Positions 53,869-63,197 of a stretch of DNA of 64,000 nucleotides are shown here, one piece after another. The stretch spans positions 310,001 to 374,000 of the forward strand of contig NZ_VJVW01000002.1 of the NCBI RefSeq assembly GCF_009735585.1, given 5' to 3'. The translations under genes were made by a program, and so were the position numbers. The notes beneath the pieces were generated by a model. It saw only the letters and a program-made list of their open reading frames with translations. It did not search any database and was not told the DNA's origin. The number at the start of each line of letters is the position of its first letter. Position 1 is the stretch's first letter. The DNA is from Christiangramia aestuarii. Its GTDB lineage: Bacteria > Bacteroidota > Bacteroidia > Flavobacteriales > Flavobacteriaceae.

Positions 53869-54882
53869 TTAAAGTAAAACCTTCTTATCCCAATTCAAAT
53901 CTGGATTTGAATTTATAAACTCTCTAAATTTTAGAAAACTGTTGGCAAACCATTCTTTTATTTTCTGATCGGAATCCTCGCTTTCTATAAACTGATATAA
54001 CTTACAATCCATAAATATTCCAATACCATATTCATCTTCCCAAAATTGAAATCCAGATGATTTTGCTCGGACCAAAAGTTGGTTTGCCTGAGGATGATTA
54101 ATATTTATCCAAATTTGTGTTTGTAATTTGACAGTTTCAAAATGAATACAAAAAAGCAATTCACAATCTTGATCCTTAATTTTCAATATTTTGTTAGCAA
54201 ACCTGTCAACTCTATCTGAATTTTCAATCATCTTAAATTCAGATTGTCTACTTTTCTTCGGATTTGCGTTCGGAAAAATTTTTCTGAATTCACTTTCTGC
54301 ATTGCTTACATGAAAAACCATCGCTTCATAGGTTTGTAAAAGTTTTTTCATCGACACAACGGTGTCGGTTGTAATAGAGGTATCTTTTGCCATTTGATGC
54401 TTTTCTAAAAATTGAAGGTAATCTTTTACTATACCGACATGGGAAAATTGACTGCTTAACCAGTTTGCAATTTCATACCATCGGAACTGTTGGAAATTAT
54501 GATATTGATAGGATTTAATATCAACTCGTTTTGTACAATATTTTAAGTACTTATTTGGCTTATCAATAAGATCGAGAACCTTAGCATAACGTTCTATTTG
54601 ACGCCAACCCTCCTTTGAATCAACCTTATTTTCAATAAAACAGATAGTAATCTCACTTTCCAAAACTAGGTCCACTATACAGTTCAAATCATTCTCTAAA
54701 GGGTATTTTACCTGTGTATATATTCGATAATTTGTCTCTGGTAGCTTTAACCAGGATATAAATGAATTTAAAATTTCAATATTCTGCTTTATGATTCCAG
54801 CAAAACCTTCGGTAGTAAAGTCTTCCAAAGGGGTTCTGCCTTGTGCAGTGCTGTTATATAAACTGAAGAGTTTTACAAACAT
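53869..54882 (-). CDS. PD-(D/E)XK nuclease-superfamily protein
   Basis: 337 residues. Has the N-terminal family motif TPLEDFTTEGFAGI, then the nuclease core: D71 in CIVDLVLES and E84-N-K86 in CFIENKVDSKEGWRQIERYA, matching PF14281-like PD-(D/E)XK proteins commonly found in restriction loci. Its stop is 12 bases before the repeat protein, and its ATG overlaps the methylase stop by one base (TAATG). Probably cuts DNA together with the methylase/helicase pair. Confidence 0.8.
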   Translation of the reverse strand: MFVKLFSLYNSTAQGRTPLEDFTTEGFAGIIKQNIEILNSFISWLKLPETNYRIYTQVKYPLENDLNCIVDLVLESEITICFIENKVDSKEGWRQIERYAKVLDLIDKPNKYLKYCTKRVDIKSYQYHNFQQFRWYEIANWLSSQFSHVGIVKDYLQFLEKHQMAKDTSITTDTVVSMKKLLQTYEAMVFHVSNAESEFRKIFPNANPKKSRQSEFKMIENSDRVDRFANKILKIKDQDCELLFCIHFETVKLQTQIWININHPQANQLLVRAKSSGFQFWEDEYGIGIFMDCKLYQFIESEDSDQKIKEWFANSFLKFREFINSNPDLNWDKKVLL

Positions 54883-57800
54883 TAATTAACGTATTCCGAG
54901 AATATTTGTTTATAATCATACTCTGTAATTTTATTTTCTATATCCTGATCAACAATCAAAACATCTTGAAAATCAAGATCATATAATTTATAAACCAGCA
55001 AATCAATTTTAAATTGAAGCTGAGTTTCGTCAAATGAAGGTTTTTTAGTTTTTTCTTCAATGATAGTTCTAACCAATGAAACTATTTTGTTTGAAATTCT
55101 ATTTTCTAAATACAAAATCGGAGTTTCCTTTAAAGGTTTTGCATAAATTTCTAAAGTATCTCCTTTTCTTTTTCCTCTATGATAATACCAATTGTAATAT
55201 AAATTAGAGTTAAGAAGTCCTAGTATAAATAATAGTTTTACATCCGGTTTTTTCTTTACTATGTAATATACATCCCGAGAGGCATACCATTCTTCATTAG
55301 AATAGGCGAATCGTAATTCTTTGGTTCTGTAAGGAGTCACAATCTTTTCTCCTTCAAAATCCATATCCAACCGAGGTGTATTTAAAACCCACCAATTTCC
55401 ACGCTTATAGGCTCCTTTCAGATTAGCTCCTTTTCTGCCTTTTATAAGAGATTCATGTTTTTTCAAATAATTCCAAATCCCCTCGAATTGTTGTATTTTT
55501 TTTATTTTCTCATGAAGGTAAAAAATGCGCCTATTTGAATTTTTATTTACAGTGTATTTATTAATATCTGAATTTTTAAATAATGGTTTTAATAACTGCT
55601 CCTCGTTTGAATTAAAAATTATCGAGTTTACTTCAGTTTTATCTATAACAAAAACCTTATCCAGACTACTTTCTAACCCAATTAATGGCGTACATATATC
55701 CTTTAGGAGAAAGTTACTTGATGTTTTTATCCTGTTGAGTATTTTATTAATCGGAGTTGAATTGCTTGTTTCATTATAAACTCCATTAAATCGAAGATAA
55801 TTTTCATCTCCCTCCCATAAGGATAATTGCTGAACAAAATTTGTTGTGCATAAGAAATCGGATTTACTCCACAATACCTTCGACAATAATTTTGAAGGTA
55901 GAAATTTCTTATAATCAATAGTTTTACTAATGCAGGCAATTTTATGGTGCCCCTTTTTAAGTTGCATTATTACATTATGTTGACCATAGGCCGAATCAAA
56001 AATTTTAGCTTCGTTAAAATTTACAATTTGTAAAATCGAAGTTCGATTTTTAATATCAAGCCTCAATTTTTTAGCCCCCATGGCTGTTGGGAAATAGTTG
56101 GTGGTAATAAATATTAGGGAACCATTTTTTTTCAATAAATCAAGGCCTAAATGATAAAAGAAATAAAAATAGTCCATTCGGCCTAAATAGTATTTCTTAA
56201 GAAATCCCTTTTGAACATCAATGAATACTTTTTTATTCTTCCGTTCTCCCATATATGGTGGATTACCAATGACTATATCAAAACCGACCTTTGAGACAAC
56301 TTCTTGATTTAATATTTCTGGAAAACTAAGTCTCCAGTCAAAAAAATCAAGCATCATTTTTGGGTTACCTTTTAATATTTCGAGATCTGAAATGAGATTA
56401 TCAAAAGTTTCAATTTTCTTTTTTATTCTTGCGTTGTTCGATTTTTCTGTAGCAGTCAAACCAAATCCCAAATCAAGCTTAATCGTATTACTATTAGAAT
56501 ACGCTTCCTTATTATATTTTAATTGGAATATTAGGATATCAATCTTTAAATGATCAATTTCTTCTTTGAGATTACTCTCGAAATCAGATTCAAAAAAAGT
56601 ATTTTCCTTTACGATTAATAACCTCAAAGCATTCTGAAGCTTTTCCTTATATATACTATTAGCTCCAGAGCTCGAATTCATTCCCCAGTCAATTTCAATA
56701 ACTGAATCACCCAATTTACTAACTAAGGAGTTTCCTGTAATAATTTTAAAATCCAAATGAGGAAGTGGTTTTGGTTCATCTTCATCAATAATTAGACTTA
56801 ACCAAAATCGCAGTCTAGCAATATTTACTGCTCCAGGCTCAATATCAACGCCATATATCGAATTTTGAATAATATTTAATTTAACCCTATGAGCCTGCCA
56901 CTCCTTACCTGGCATCCCCCAGATCGCCCCAACGCTGTCGGGACTTTCATCATGAAGATTTTTAACCAATCTGAAAATTTCGTTCAGCAACCCCATTGGA
57001 AAAGCTCCGGAACCAATGGCAGGATCGCAAATTTTCACGTCTCTCAAGGCAGTAGCTAAAGGTTTATCCCATTTAAGAATACTAGAGACCTCCTTCTTTT
57101 CTACAAAATTATTCAGCAAGCTTTGAGACTCTTCAACTCCTTCCTTGTCATCAGGCCATAAATTTTGCTTTTTCAGAAAAGTCTTTAGGTACTCCTTTAA
57201 ACTCTCCTGGCACATATACCTTACAATCTCCTTTGGGGTATAGAAGGCACCCTTGTCCTTATTATCTTCAAGAAGGTTTTCAAAAATATGCCCCAGCATT
57301 TCCGGATCGACACCTACTTCCTTATCATGAACATCATTTTCATCTATGGTAAAATTATACCTATCAAAAAATTCAAACAGTTCTTCCAGATACCCCTTTG
57401 GAAAATCGATTTCTAAGGTATGAGGATCTTCATTTTCGAAAAGGCCTCCGCTAAGGTGTGGAATTTTGGTACCAGTCAACTCAAATACATCATTCTCTCG
57501 TTCTCCTGTATTTAAAGCATCAAAAAACAATGGATTTAGAAATTCATTAAGAAATTTATCCTTATTCTCATATTTATTAAATTGGTTTCTTAGAAATTTA
57601 TAATCTCCATTTTTCCAACCTGTCTCTTTAGCCGGAACGCCCATCCAGCCTTTTTTCTCCACAAATTTTATAAATACCAGTCGTCCTAAAAATATCTTCA
57701 CAAAATTTCTGGCAGCACTTTCTTCCTCATCAAATACCCCTTCATAGTATTCTGGTTTGGATTTGATATATTTAACAAGCTTATCAAACTGTTCAGTATA

Positions 57801-58358
57801 TTCATTAAAGAAGAGTTTGCTGAGCTTTTCAACAGAAAAAGCTTTTTCTACGGCATTCATATCTGCCGTTTCTTTTTTGGAGCTTAATTCGTCAAATCGT
57901 TGAGCTGCCGTTCTACAGCTCTCATTTTTACCAAGAATATATGTAAATCGCTTAGTATCGGTTTCCTTTTCAACAAATTCACCTTCCTCTTCGTCGAACT
58001 CAGTAGCATGGGCAGTAAAAGTGAAGCGATAATCTTCATTTCCCTGCTCAAAAATTGAAAGCACCCCATGAGTAGTATCTTGATCTATATATTTTGAGAC
58101 AATATCATTCAGACCAACGCGATTGCGTATAAGGTTTACGTTATCATGTAAGGTTAACTCGAAAAGTGCTAGAAATTTGCCGTCGTTAAGCTGAACTGTT
58201 CCATACTGCTTCAAGGACTTGACTCGTTTATCATCTATTGGAATTTCCCTGGGAGTTTCAACTAACTGTACATTTTTGAAAACATGGCTGATAAGCTGTT
58301 TCCAGTTTTCTGTTGTATAAGGCTGCTGTAGCAGCTGCTGTAGTTCTTTTTGGTTCAT
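54882..58358 (-). CDS. Eco57I/type-ISP-like DNA adenine methylase
   Basis: 1158 residues. Motif I is DPAIGSGAF (445-453) and motif IV NPPYMGE (699-705), defining an amino-methylase that most likely makes N6-methyladenine. N-terminal ~430 residues include a hydrophilic domain (RVKSLKQYGTVQLNDGKFLA) and an all-helical region leading to GAFYTPKEIVRYM; the C-terminal ~350 are a TRD-like region (NTPRLDMDFEGEKIVTPYR; SRDVYYIVKKK). No own nuclease motif was seen, so cleavage must come from partners. Between the helicase (3 bases) and the nuclease (1-base overlap). Confidence 0.85.
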   Translation of the reverse strand: MNQKELQQLLQQPYTTENWKQLISHVFKNVQLVETPREIPIDDKRVKSLKQYGTVQLNDGKFLALFELTLHDNVNLIRNRVGLNDIVSKYIDQDTTHGVLSIFEQGNEDYRFTFTAHATEFDEEEGEFVEKETDTKRFTYILGKNESCRTAAQRFDELSSKKETADMNAVEKAFSVEKLSKLFFNEYTEQFDKLVKYIKSKPEYYEGVFDEEESAARNFVKIFLGRLVFIKFVEKKGWMGVPAKETGWKNGDYKFLRNQFNKYENKDKFLNEFLNPLFFDALNTGERENDVFELTGTKIPHLSGGLFENEDPHTLEIDFPKGYLEELFEFFDRYNFTIDENDVHDKEVGVDPEMLGHIFENLLEDNKDKGAFYTPKEIVRYMCQESLKEYLKTFLKKQNLWPDDKEGVEESQSLLNNFVEKKEVSSILKWDKPLATALRDVKICDPAIGSGAFPMGLLNEIFRLVKNLHDESPDSVGAIWGMPGKEWQAHRVKLNIIQNSIYGVDIEPGAVNIARLRFWLSLIIDEDEPKPLPHLDFKIITGNSLVSKLGDSVIEIDWGMNSSSGANSIYKEKLQNALRLLIVKENTFFESDFESNLKEEIDHLKIDILIFQLKYNKEAYSNSNTIKLDLGFGLTATEKSNNARIKKKIETFDNLISDLEILKGNPKMMLDFFDWRLSFPEILNQEVVSKVGFDIVIGNPPYMGERKNKKVFIDVQKGFLKKYYLGRMDYFYFFYHLGLDLLKKNGSLIFITTNYFPTAMGAKKLRLDIKNRTSILQIVNFNEAKIFDSAYGQHNVIMQLKKGHHKIACISKTIDYKKFLPSKLLSKVLWSKSDFLCTTNFVQQLSLWEGDENYLRFNGVYNETSNSTPINKILNRIKTSSNFLLKDICTPLIGLESSLDKVFVIDKTEVNSIIFNSNEEQLLKPLFKNSDINKYTVNKNSNRRIFYLHEKIKKIQQFEGIWNYLKKHESLIKGRKGANLKGAYKRGNWWVLNTPRLDMDFEGEKIVTPYRTKELRFAYSNEEWYASRDVYYIVKKKPDVKLLFILGLLNSNLYYNWYYHRGKRKGDTLEIYAKPLKETPILYLENRISNKIVSLVRTIIEEKTKKPSFDETQLQFKIDLLVYKLYDLDFQDVLIVDQDIENKITEYDYKQIFSEYVN

Positions 58359-58361
58359 ATT

Positions 58362-61300
58362 CTATTTGGTAAATTCAAATGATTCAGAAATGATAATTTC
58401 TGGTTTTAGTTGCTCAAATGATCGTATACTTATTGACGGGCGATCTTCATTAACCATAGAAGCAATAGGATATTGATCAATAATGCGGATTAGCGTATCA
58501 ACAAGATCCACCGCTTTAACCTTGGTTTTTTTAGTATCACGCTTAAGCTTATTAACCTCTCGTTGGAGTTTCTGGAACTTCCCTAATTTGATAGCTGTCT
58601 TCGCCGCTTTTATCTTATCCTTTTCCACATCGGTTACAAAAGGAATACTTAAAAATCCATCAAGATATTTAAGAGCCTTTTTCTCATTAGGTCCCTGGGT
58701 CGTATCCACAACCTGGGCAGCGGTGAGATCTTCTTTTATTTTTTCATCAAAATCTGAATGTGCAATCTGTACCTGTTTATGATGAAAGTCTGGAAGGTCA
58801 ATTGCCTTTTCGGTAGTTACGGTATGAAACTCCTTCGCTGTTTCCACAAAACTTAATTCTTCGATAGAGTTATCTGGCTTAACCCAATAAAAGGCATCCC
58901 GCTTAGAGTTTCTCATGAAGCATATAGTAGACTTATTCTTCAGCCTGTCCTTCCTTCCTACCCTGGCCCTTAAAGGCATATTTTTAATACGCCGGAATTC
59001 CTGTGGATTTTCTGTTTTGAACTTCCGAAGTTCCATAAGATAAGCTAAGCGTTCATCCCGTTGGTCATCCACATCTTTTTCAAAAAGCCCAAAAGATTGA
59101 GTTTCCTCGTCCGGAGAATAAATTTCACTATCCTCCCCAAGAGCAGAGTGAAAAGCCTGGAGCTTCATGATAGCTTTCTTCTCTAATTCAATATCACTAT
59201 TAACCTTAGCTGTAGGGTAAAAATTGTAAATATAAATGCGGGGAGCCACCGACCCAATACGGTTAACCCTACCAATACGTTGCATTAAGCGAGTGGAGTT
59301 CCATGGAGTATCGTAGTTAACTATAACGTTGGATCTATGAAGGTTAATCCCTTCGGCCAGAACCTCTGTGGCTATAATTATATTGTAGTTATTTCGGTAA
59401 TCTGTTCTTTTTATATTAGCATCGAAATTCTCCTGGATAATTTCTCTCGCTTGTCCTCTATTATCAGAACTTACTTCCAAAACATCCGTATGCCCCGCTT
59501 CCTTAAGTTTATCTTCCAGATAATATGTCGTTTCCTTTGATTCAGAGAATATTACGAGTTTTCTCTGTGGATTAATGCCTTTATCCATCAAACCATTATT
59601 TAACTGATGGAGAAATTCATCAAGCTTAGGGTCTTCCGTTACAGTTTGCCAGTGATCATTTAATGGCTCGAGTAATTCAAAATCACGTTTAAGTCCTTTT
59701 AGAAATGCTTCCTGGAAATCATCAGGTGTATAAATGTTAATAGTAGGATCCTTTTCTCGAAGATTATTTAATTTCTCCATCAGCTCCTCTTCCCGTTCCT
59801 CCATCAAATACTCATTTACATTCACATTTGGAGCTATATAAATCACCCCTTTATCAAACATTTTGAGCATCATCCTCGTAGCATCGGTAAATCTTTGGAG
59901 AGACTTTTTAAAAGCGTGGAAGCTACTATCAATTCTTTTTACCAAAAGCGTACGCATCAATTTCGCCAAAGCAAAGGATGCAACTTCTGCAGATTTGTAT
60001 TTACTTCTTTCAGGTTCCTTTAAAAACTTAATAGCCTGGTACCTGAAATATTTTATTCCTTTTTCCTCATCACTTAAAAGTTGCATCGTTCGATCGTAGA
60101 GCGCTTCGAGTTCTGGATCAAGCTTATAAAATATCTTTCTGGGCTTTTCAATGTCCGGGAACTCAATCCCCTGCTCCTTTAAATCCTCTGAGTATAATTC
60201 ATGAATTTTCAGATCAGTCCTTGTTCTTCTTATGGTGAGAGGCTTAATAACCTTCTCTCGAATATCTTCGTAGATATCCTGAACTCCAGCTTGTACCTCG
60301 GCTATATCCCTGGATTTTTTGAGCTTATTGTAAAGATCAATTCGCTCTCTAAAAAAATGTTGAAGATTCGATATCTCCAGAGATGAATCTTTAGAATCCT
60401 GAAATAAATAAATCTGGTTCGCAATATCAGCAGGTCTATTATTTAACGGAGTTGCTGAAATAAGCATGACTTTTTTCTTAGCAAAACCACCATTTTTTAA
60501 CCTACGTTTGGTCTCAGTCTTACAAATCTTTTGAAGGTCGTTATAGGCTTCAGCAGTATCGTTTCTAAATTTATGAGCTTCATCTACTATTACAAGATCA
60601 TACTTTTTTGGATCTCGAATCTTATGTAAACTACCGTTAGTAATTATTTTATAATTCTGAAGCTGAAATTTATCTAGTGTGTCAACCCAATTATGCTTTA
60701 GGGCTGGCGGAACAATTATTAGTATGTTAGATATATGACTCGGAAAATCATTTGAATAGAAAAATTTCTTGGCTATTAAAGTTCCAACCACAGTCTTTCC
60801 TAATCCCACAACGTCTGATAAGAAAAAACCATTATGTTCATTTAATAAATCATAACCTTGGTTTACTGCATCAACCTGGTATGATAAACGCTTAAAACCT
60901 TCAGGTAAATCTGTGATCGAATTCGGGTCGAATTCAACACTTTTCCCGAAATACTCGATAAGAAATTTGATATAGATCTCGAAAGGAGTGAAATCATCAT
61001 TCAGATAGGTGTCCTTTTTAATTTTTTCAATTTCAGCTGGGAGAATCGAAATTCCTTCCAGCCATAATTGTTCAAACTCTTCAGAAGCAAACTTCACATC
61101 ATCATAGTCACGAAGCTTAACATTGAATTCGTAATTAAATTGATCCTTATTGCTTCCCAGACCAGAATCAGTGAGGTTGGAAGATCCAGTTATAACACTT
61201 CCCGGTCTATGCTCATTCCAGTTTTCAGGTTTGAAAATATAAATCTTAGCATGAAGCTTTTTACTTGGATGAGCCTTGATCTCAATTTTCTTGGTACAGA

Positions 61301-61649
61301 TATCTTCTACAAACTGAAGAATACCCTCCTCAACTTCCTTAGAGTATTTCGCAGTTTGTATATCTTTTTTAGTTTCCGCTAAAAATTCCTTTAAAGTCTG
61401 TGTTGCATCACCTTGAAATAACAAGCCCTTAGACTGATATCGCGCTAAGATCTGATCAACATTGATTCCAACAAGAATCCGAATGTTTGGCACGTTTTCA
61501 AGGAGAGGACGAATTTTAAAATATCCAGAGGCTCTGAAGTAACCAACCAGTGCATCAAAAAATTCTATATCTGTATTATTTTCAAAAACACCCTTGAATT
61601 TATTGAATAGGGTATTTTCGTTTTTATTCGTAAAAAATTTGGTCGACAT
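58362..61649 (-). CDS. PLD-nuclease-fused SNF2-type helicase
   Basis: 1095 residues. Residues 1-210: phospholipase D-like domain with H133-x-K135 in KKLHAKIYIFK and VITGSSNLTDSGLGSN. Then SF2/SNF2 helicase: Walker A DVVGLGKTVVGT (279-290), DEAH VIVDEAHKF (356), LISATPLNN (397-405), and the C-terminal domain with IIIATEVLAEGINLHRSNVI and RLMQRIGRVNRIG (motif VI). DISARM's helicase and PLD protein are separate, here they are fused. Probably the motor (and nuclease) working with the methylase. It is first in the operon. Confidence 0.88.
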   Translation of the reverse strand: MSTKFFTNKNENTLFNKFKGVFENNTDIEFFDALVGYFRASGYFKIRPLLENVPNIRILVGINVDQILARYQSKGLLFQGDATQTLKEFLAETKKDIQTAKYSKEVEEGILQFVEDICTKKIEIKAHPSKKLHAKIYIFKPENWNEHRPGSVITGSSNLTDSGLGSNKDQFNYEFNVKLRDYDDVKFASEEFEQLWLEGISILPAEIEKIKKDTYLNDDFTPFEIYIKFLIEYFGKSVEFDPNSITDLPEGFKRLSYQVDAVNQGYDLLNEHNGFFLSDVVGLGKTVVGTLIAKKFFYSNDFPSHISNILIIVPPALKHNWVDTLDKFQLQNYKIITNGSLHKIRDPKKYDLVIVDEAHKFRNDTAEAYNDLQKICKTETKRRLKNGGFAKKKVMLISATPLNNRPADIANQIYLFQDSKDSSLEISNLQHFFRERIDLYNKLKKSRDIAEVQAGVQDIYEDIREKVIKPLTIRRTRTDLKIHELYSEDLKEQGIEFPDIEKPRKIFYKLDPELEALYDRTMQLLSDEEKGIKYFRYQAIKFLKEPERSKYKSAEVASFALAKLMRTLLVKRIDSSFHAFKKSLQRFTDATRMMLKMFDKGVIYIAPNVNVNEYLMEEREEELMEKLNNLREKDPTINIYTPDDFQEAFLKGLKRDFELLEPLNDHWQTVTEDPKLDEFLHQLNNGLMDKGINPQRKLVIFSESKETTYYLEDKLKEAGHTDVLEVSSDNRGQAREIIQENFDANIKRTDYRNNYNIIIATEVLAEGINLHRSNVIVNYDTPWNSTRLMQRIGRVNRIGSVAPRIYIYNFYPTAKVNSDIELEKKAIMKLQAFHSALGEDSEIYSPDEETQSFGLFEKDVDDQRDERLAYLMELRKFKTENPQEFRRIKNMPLRARVGRKDRLKNKSTICFMRNSKRDAFYWVKPDNSIEELSFVETAKEFHTVTTEKAIDLPDFHHKQVQIAHSDFDEKIKEDLTAAQVVDTTQGPNEKKALKYLDGFLSIPFVTDVEKDKIKAAKTAIKLGKFQKLQREVNKLKRDTKKTKVKAVDLVDTLIRIIDQYPIASMVNEDRPSISIRSFEQLKPEIIISESFEFTK

Positions 61650-61777
61650 TAAAGCAACTTAAGTATTGGTTAGTTCAGCTTTTAAAGTAGGGGTGAGAAA
61701 AGCTGTTTAATCTTCACGAGTAAATCTAAAGATTTTCTTAAAGACGAAGAAAAAGAATATTCGAAAACTTAAATTCT

Positions 61778-62557
61778 CTACAAAGTTATTTTTTCAACCA
61801 ACCTATCTAGATATTTATAGGAAACCTGACCATTGCCCAAGAATGGAATTAAATAAATCTGGATATTCTCATTCAAATATCCCTTTTGAGTCGGTTTATC
61901 CAAATTTAGCTCCTTCCAATCTATATCGAATTCATTGAAAAACTTTTTAAACTCATCCCATTTTGATTTTCCATAACAAATTATTGTATCAGCTTGAAAA
62001 TCCTCAGAATTAAATAAATCACTGAACAGCTTTTGCCTTTTAGGCAAAACTGTTTCTTGATATTCCTTCTTACTTTTATATTGTGGAATTATTCTTTCCT
62101 CTTTTGGTGTATTTTTATCATCAATCCAAGAATTCATGTTCCTGCAAGGAATTGGGTAGATTTCAGTTAAAAGAGTATCTCCTTCCTTATTTAATGTACC
62201 CAGATAATTGTTTTGATATTCTCTTAAAGCCTGGCTTTTATTCTTGAAGAGTTCATTGGGCATTTTACCATCTATTCGTAGTTTCAAATAAGACATATAT
62301 CTCCACACCGGCTGGAATTTAACCTTATTCGAAGGATCGTAACTATGTAAATTATAATCTCCATTTAATCCTAAATGTTTTAAATGAAAATCACGACAAT
62401 CTAACAATTCGTAATTTTTGATTCCAAGTCTTATATGGAGATTTTCAATCCCTCCTCCTGCTTCTTCTAGTCCAAAAAATATTGTCTTAGCATCTTTTCG
62501 ACCATACCCTATAAAATTTTCGAGTTTTTGTAGTTGAGAATCTGTAATTTTTTTCAA
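61778..62557 (-). CDS. Possible uracil-DNA-glycosylase-fold protein
   Basis: 259 residues, starting with TTG at 62557 (KKITDSQLQKLENFIG). Weak resemblance to the UDG superfamily: an N-terminal KTIFFGLEEAGGGIENL loop, TEIYPIPCRN, ADTIICYGKSKWDEFKKFF (a strand-helix like the late UDG motif) and IYLIPFLGNGQVS near the end. No clear catalytic Asp/Asn-His pair can be assigned, so the call is tentative. It is upstream of the nine-gene operon, 128 bases away, and could be co-transcribed or separate. Confidence 0.35.
   Translation of the reverse strand: MKKITDSQLQKLENFIGYGRKDAKTIFFGLEEAGGGIENLHIRLGIKNYELLDCRDFHLKHLGLNGDYNLHSYDPSNKVKFQPVWRYMSYLKLRIDGKMPNELFKNKSQALREYQNNYLGTLNKEGDTLLTEIYPIPCRNMNSWIDDKNTPKEERIIPQYKSKKEYQETVLPKRQKLFSDLFNSEDFQADTIICYGKSKWDEFKKFFNEFDIDWKELNLDKPTQKGYLNENIQIYLIPFLGNGQVSYKYLDRLVEKITL
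61781..61788 (-). promoter_or_regulatory. Possible -7 box for the nine-gene operon
   Basis: On the minus strand TAACTTTG (61788-61781) matches the -7 consensus; transcription would start near 61775, leaving a ~126-base leader before the helicase ATG. No TTG at a proper distance, so weak. Confidence 0.3.
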
Positions 62558-62623
62558 GTGTTTAGATTTTAGTTGGCTTATTAAAATAGGATTATTTTTT
62601 ACACCTAAAGGTTAAACCATAAA

Positions 62624-62842
62624 TTAATATTCAGAAATTTTCCATTCAACTTCTCCCAGGTCAATGGTATTGATCATTTTCATCTCCAGGGTAGCCGGAA
62701 TAACATCTGGGCTGGCTATATGTAAACACAATTCGTAACCTCCAAAGGTTTCTTCCTCCAGGTTGGTCCTGTTGCCGTAACTGCGTTCGGCTATGATGTG
62801 TTGATATTGTTCTTCGGTAAGAATAATTTCGAGTTTTCTCAT
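62624..62842 (-). CDS. Small hypothetical protein
   Basis: 72 residues (MRKLEIILTEEQYQHIIAER). Compact, no signal or membrane segment; beta-alpha pattern with EVEWKISEY at the end. No family recognised. It is next to the element boundary; sparse upstream promoter signal (TAATCTTG, one mismatch). Confidence 0.45.
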   Translation of the reverse strand: MRKLEIILTEEQYQHIIAERSYGNRTNLEEETFGGYELCLHIASPDVIPATLEMKMINTIDLGEVEWKISEY

Positions 62843-62961
62843 AATGAATTAGATTCAATACAAGATTAAAAATTTGCAGCGACAATTTATGTCGTTTACA
62901 AGCAAATTGAGGAACGAAAATTAAAATGTCGGGAAAATGTGGGGAAATCAACCATCTAAAA

Positions 62962-63000
62962 ACTAAAAAGCCTTGAAAATCAACAGATTAACAAGGCTTT
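62962..63000 (-). terminator. Terminator-like hairpin next to the tRNA remnant
   Basis: AAAGCCTTG (62967-62975) pairs with CAAGGCTTT (62992-63000), loop 16; on the minus strand a T run follows. It would be the native terminator of the tRNA whose 3' end lies at 63003-63026. Confidence 0.6.
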
Positions 63001-63002
63001 CA

Positions 63003-63026
63003 GTACTCAGAGCGGGACTTGAACCC
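63003..63026 (-). tRNA. tRNA 3'-end remnant (probable attachment site)
   Basis: On the minus strand GGGTTCAAGTCCCGC followed by TCTGAGTA resembles a T-loop, the 3' half of its stem and an acceptor strand. The 5' half of the T stem no longer pairs, and no upstream D or anticodon arm is present, so it is a fragment and not a functional tRNA. Typical of an attachment site left by an element integrated in a tRNA 3' end. tRNA identity is not determinable. Confidence 0.4.
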
Positions 63027-63156
63027 TACAATTTTTAGGGCTGGGCAGAACTCAATAAGTCAAGGCTAACCTCCAGTATTTCCAATAGATACCACTACTT
63101 TTATGTTCCAAAGGTAATTGAATAGAATTGAATTAAATAGATCTAGATAGATTTTC

Positions 63157-63175
63157 TGCGTACAATTTGCGTACA
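63157..63175 (+). repeat. Two TGCGTACA direct repeats one helical turn apart
   Basis: TGCGTACA at 63157-63164 and 63168-63175; the second overlaps the TTG -33 element of the integrase promoter. The 11-base spacing suggests a dimer-bound operator or arm-type integrase site. Confidence 0.6.
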
Positions 63176-63197
63176 TTTTTTACATGCTATATGTTTG
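63167..63197 (+). promoter_or_regulatory. Predicted promoter of the integrase
   Basis: TTG (63167-63169), 20 bases, TATGTTTG (63190-63197): an exact Bacteroidota-type match. Transcription would start near 63204, ~14 bases before the ATG. Confidence 0.65.

Noticed and set aside
44957-61649. BREX or DISARM assignment
   Set aside because: No PglZ, BrxC or BrxL-type ATPase and no DrmA/DrmB; the helicase and methylase alone are not enough.
63003-63090. Intact tRNA gene
   Set aside because: Only the T-loop, half its stem and acceptor-like strand are present; the D and anticodon arms are missing.
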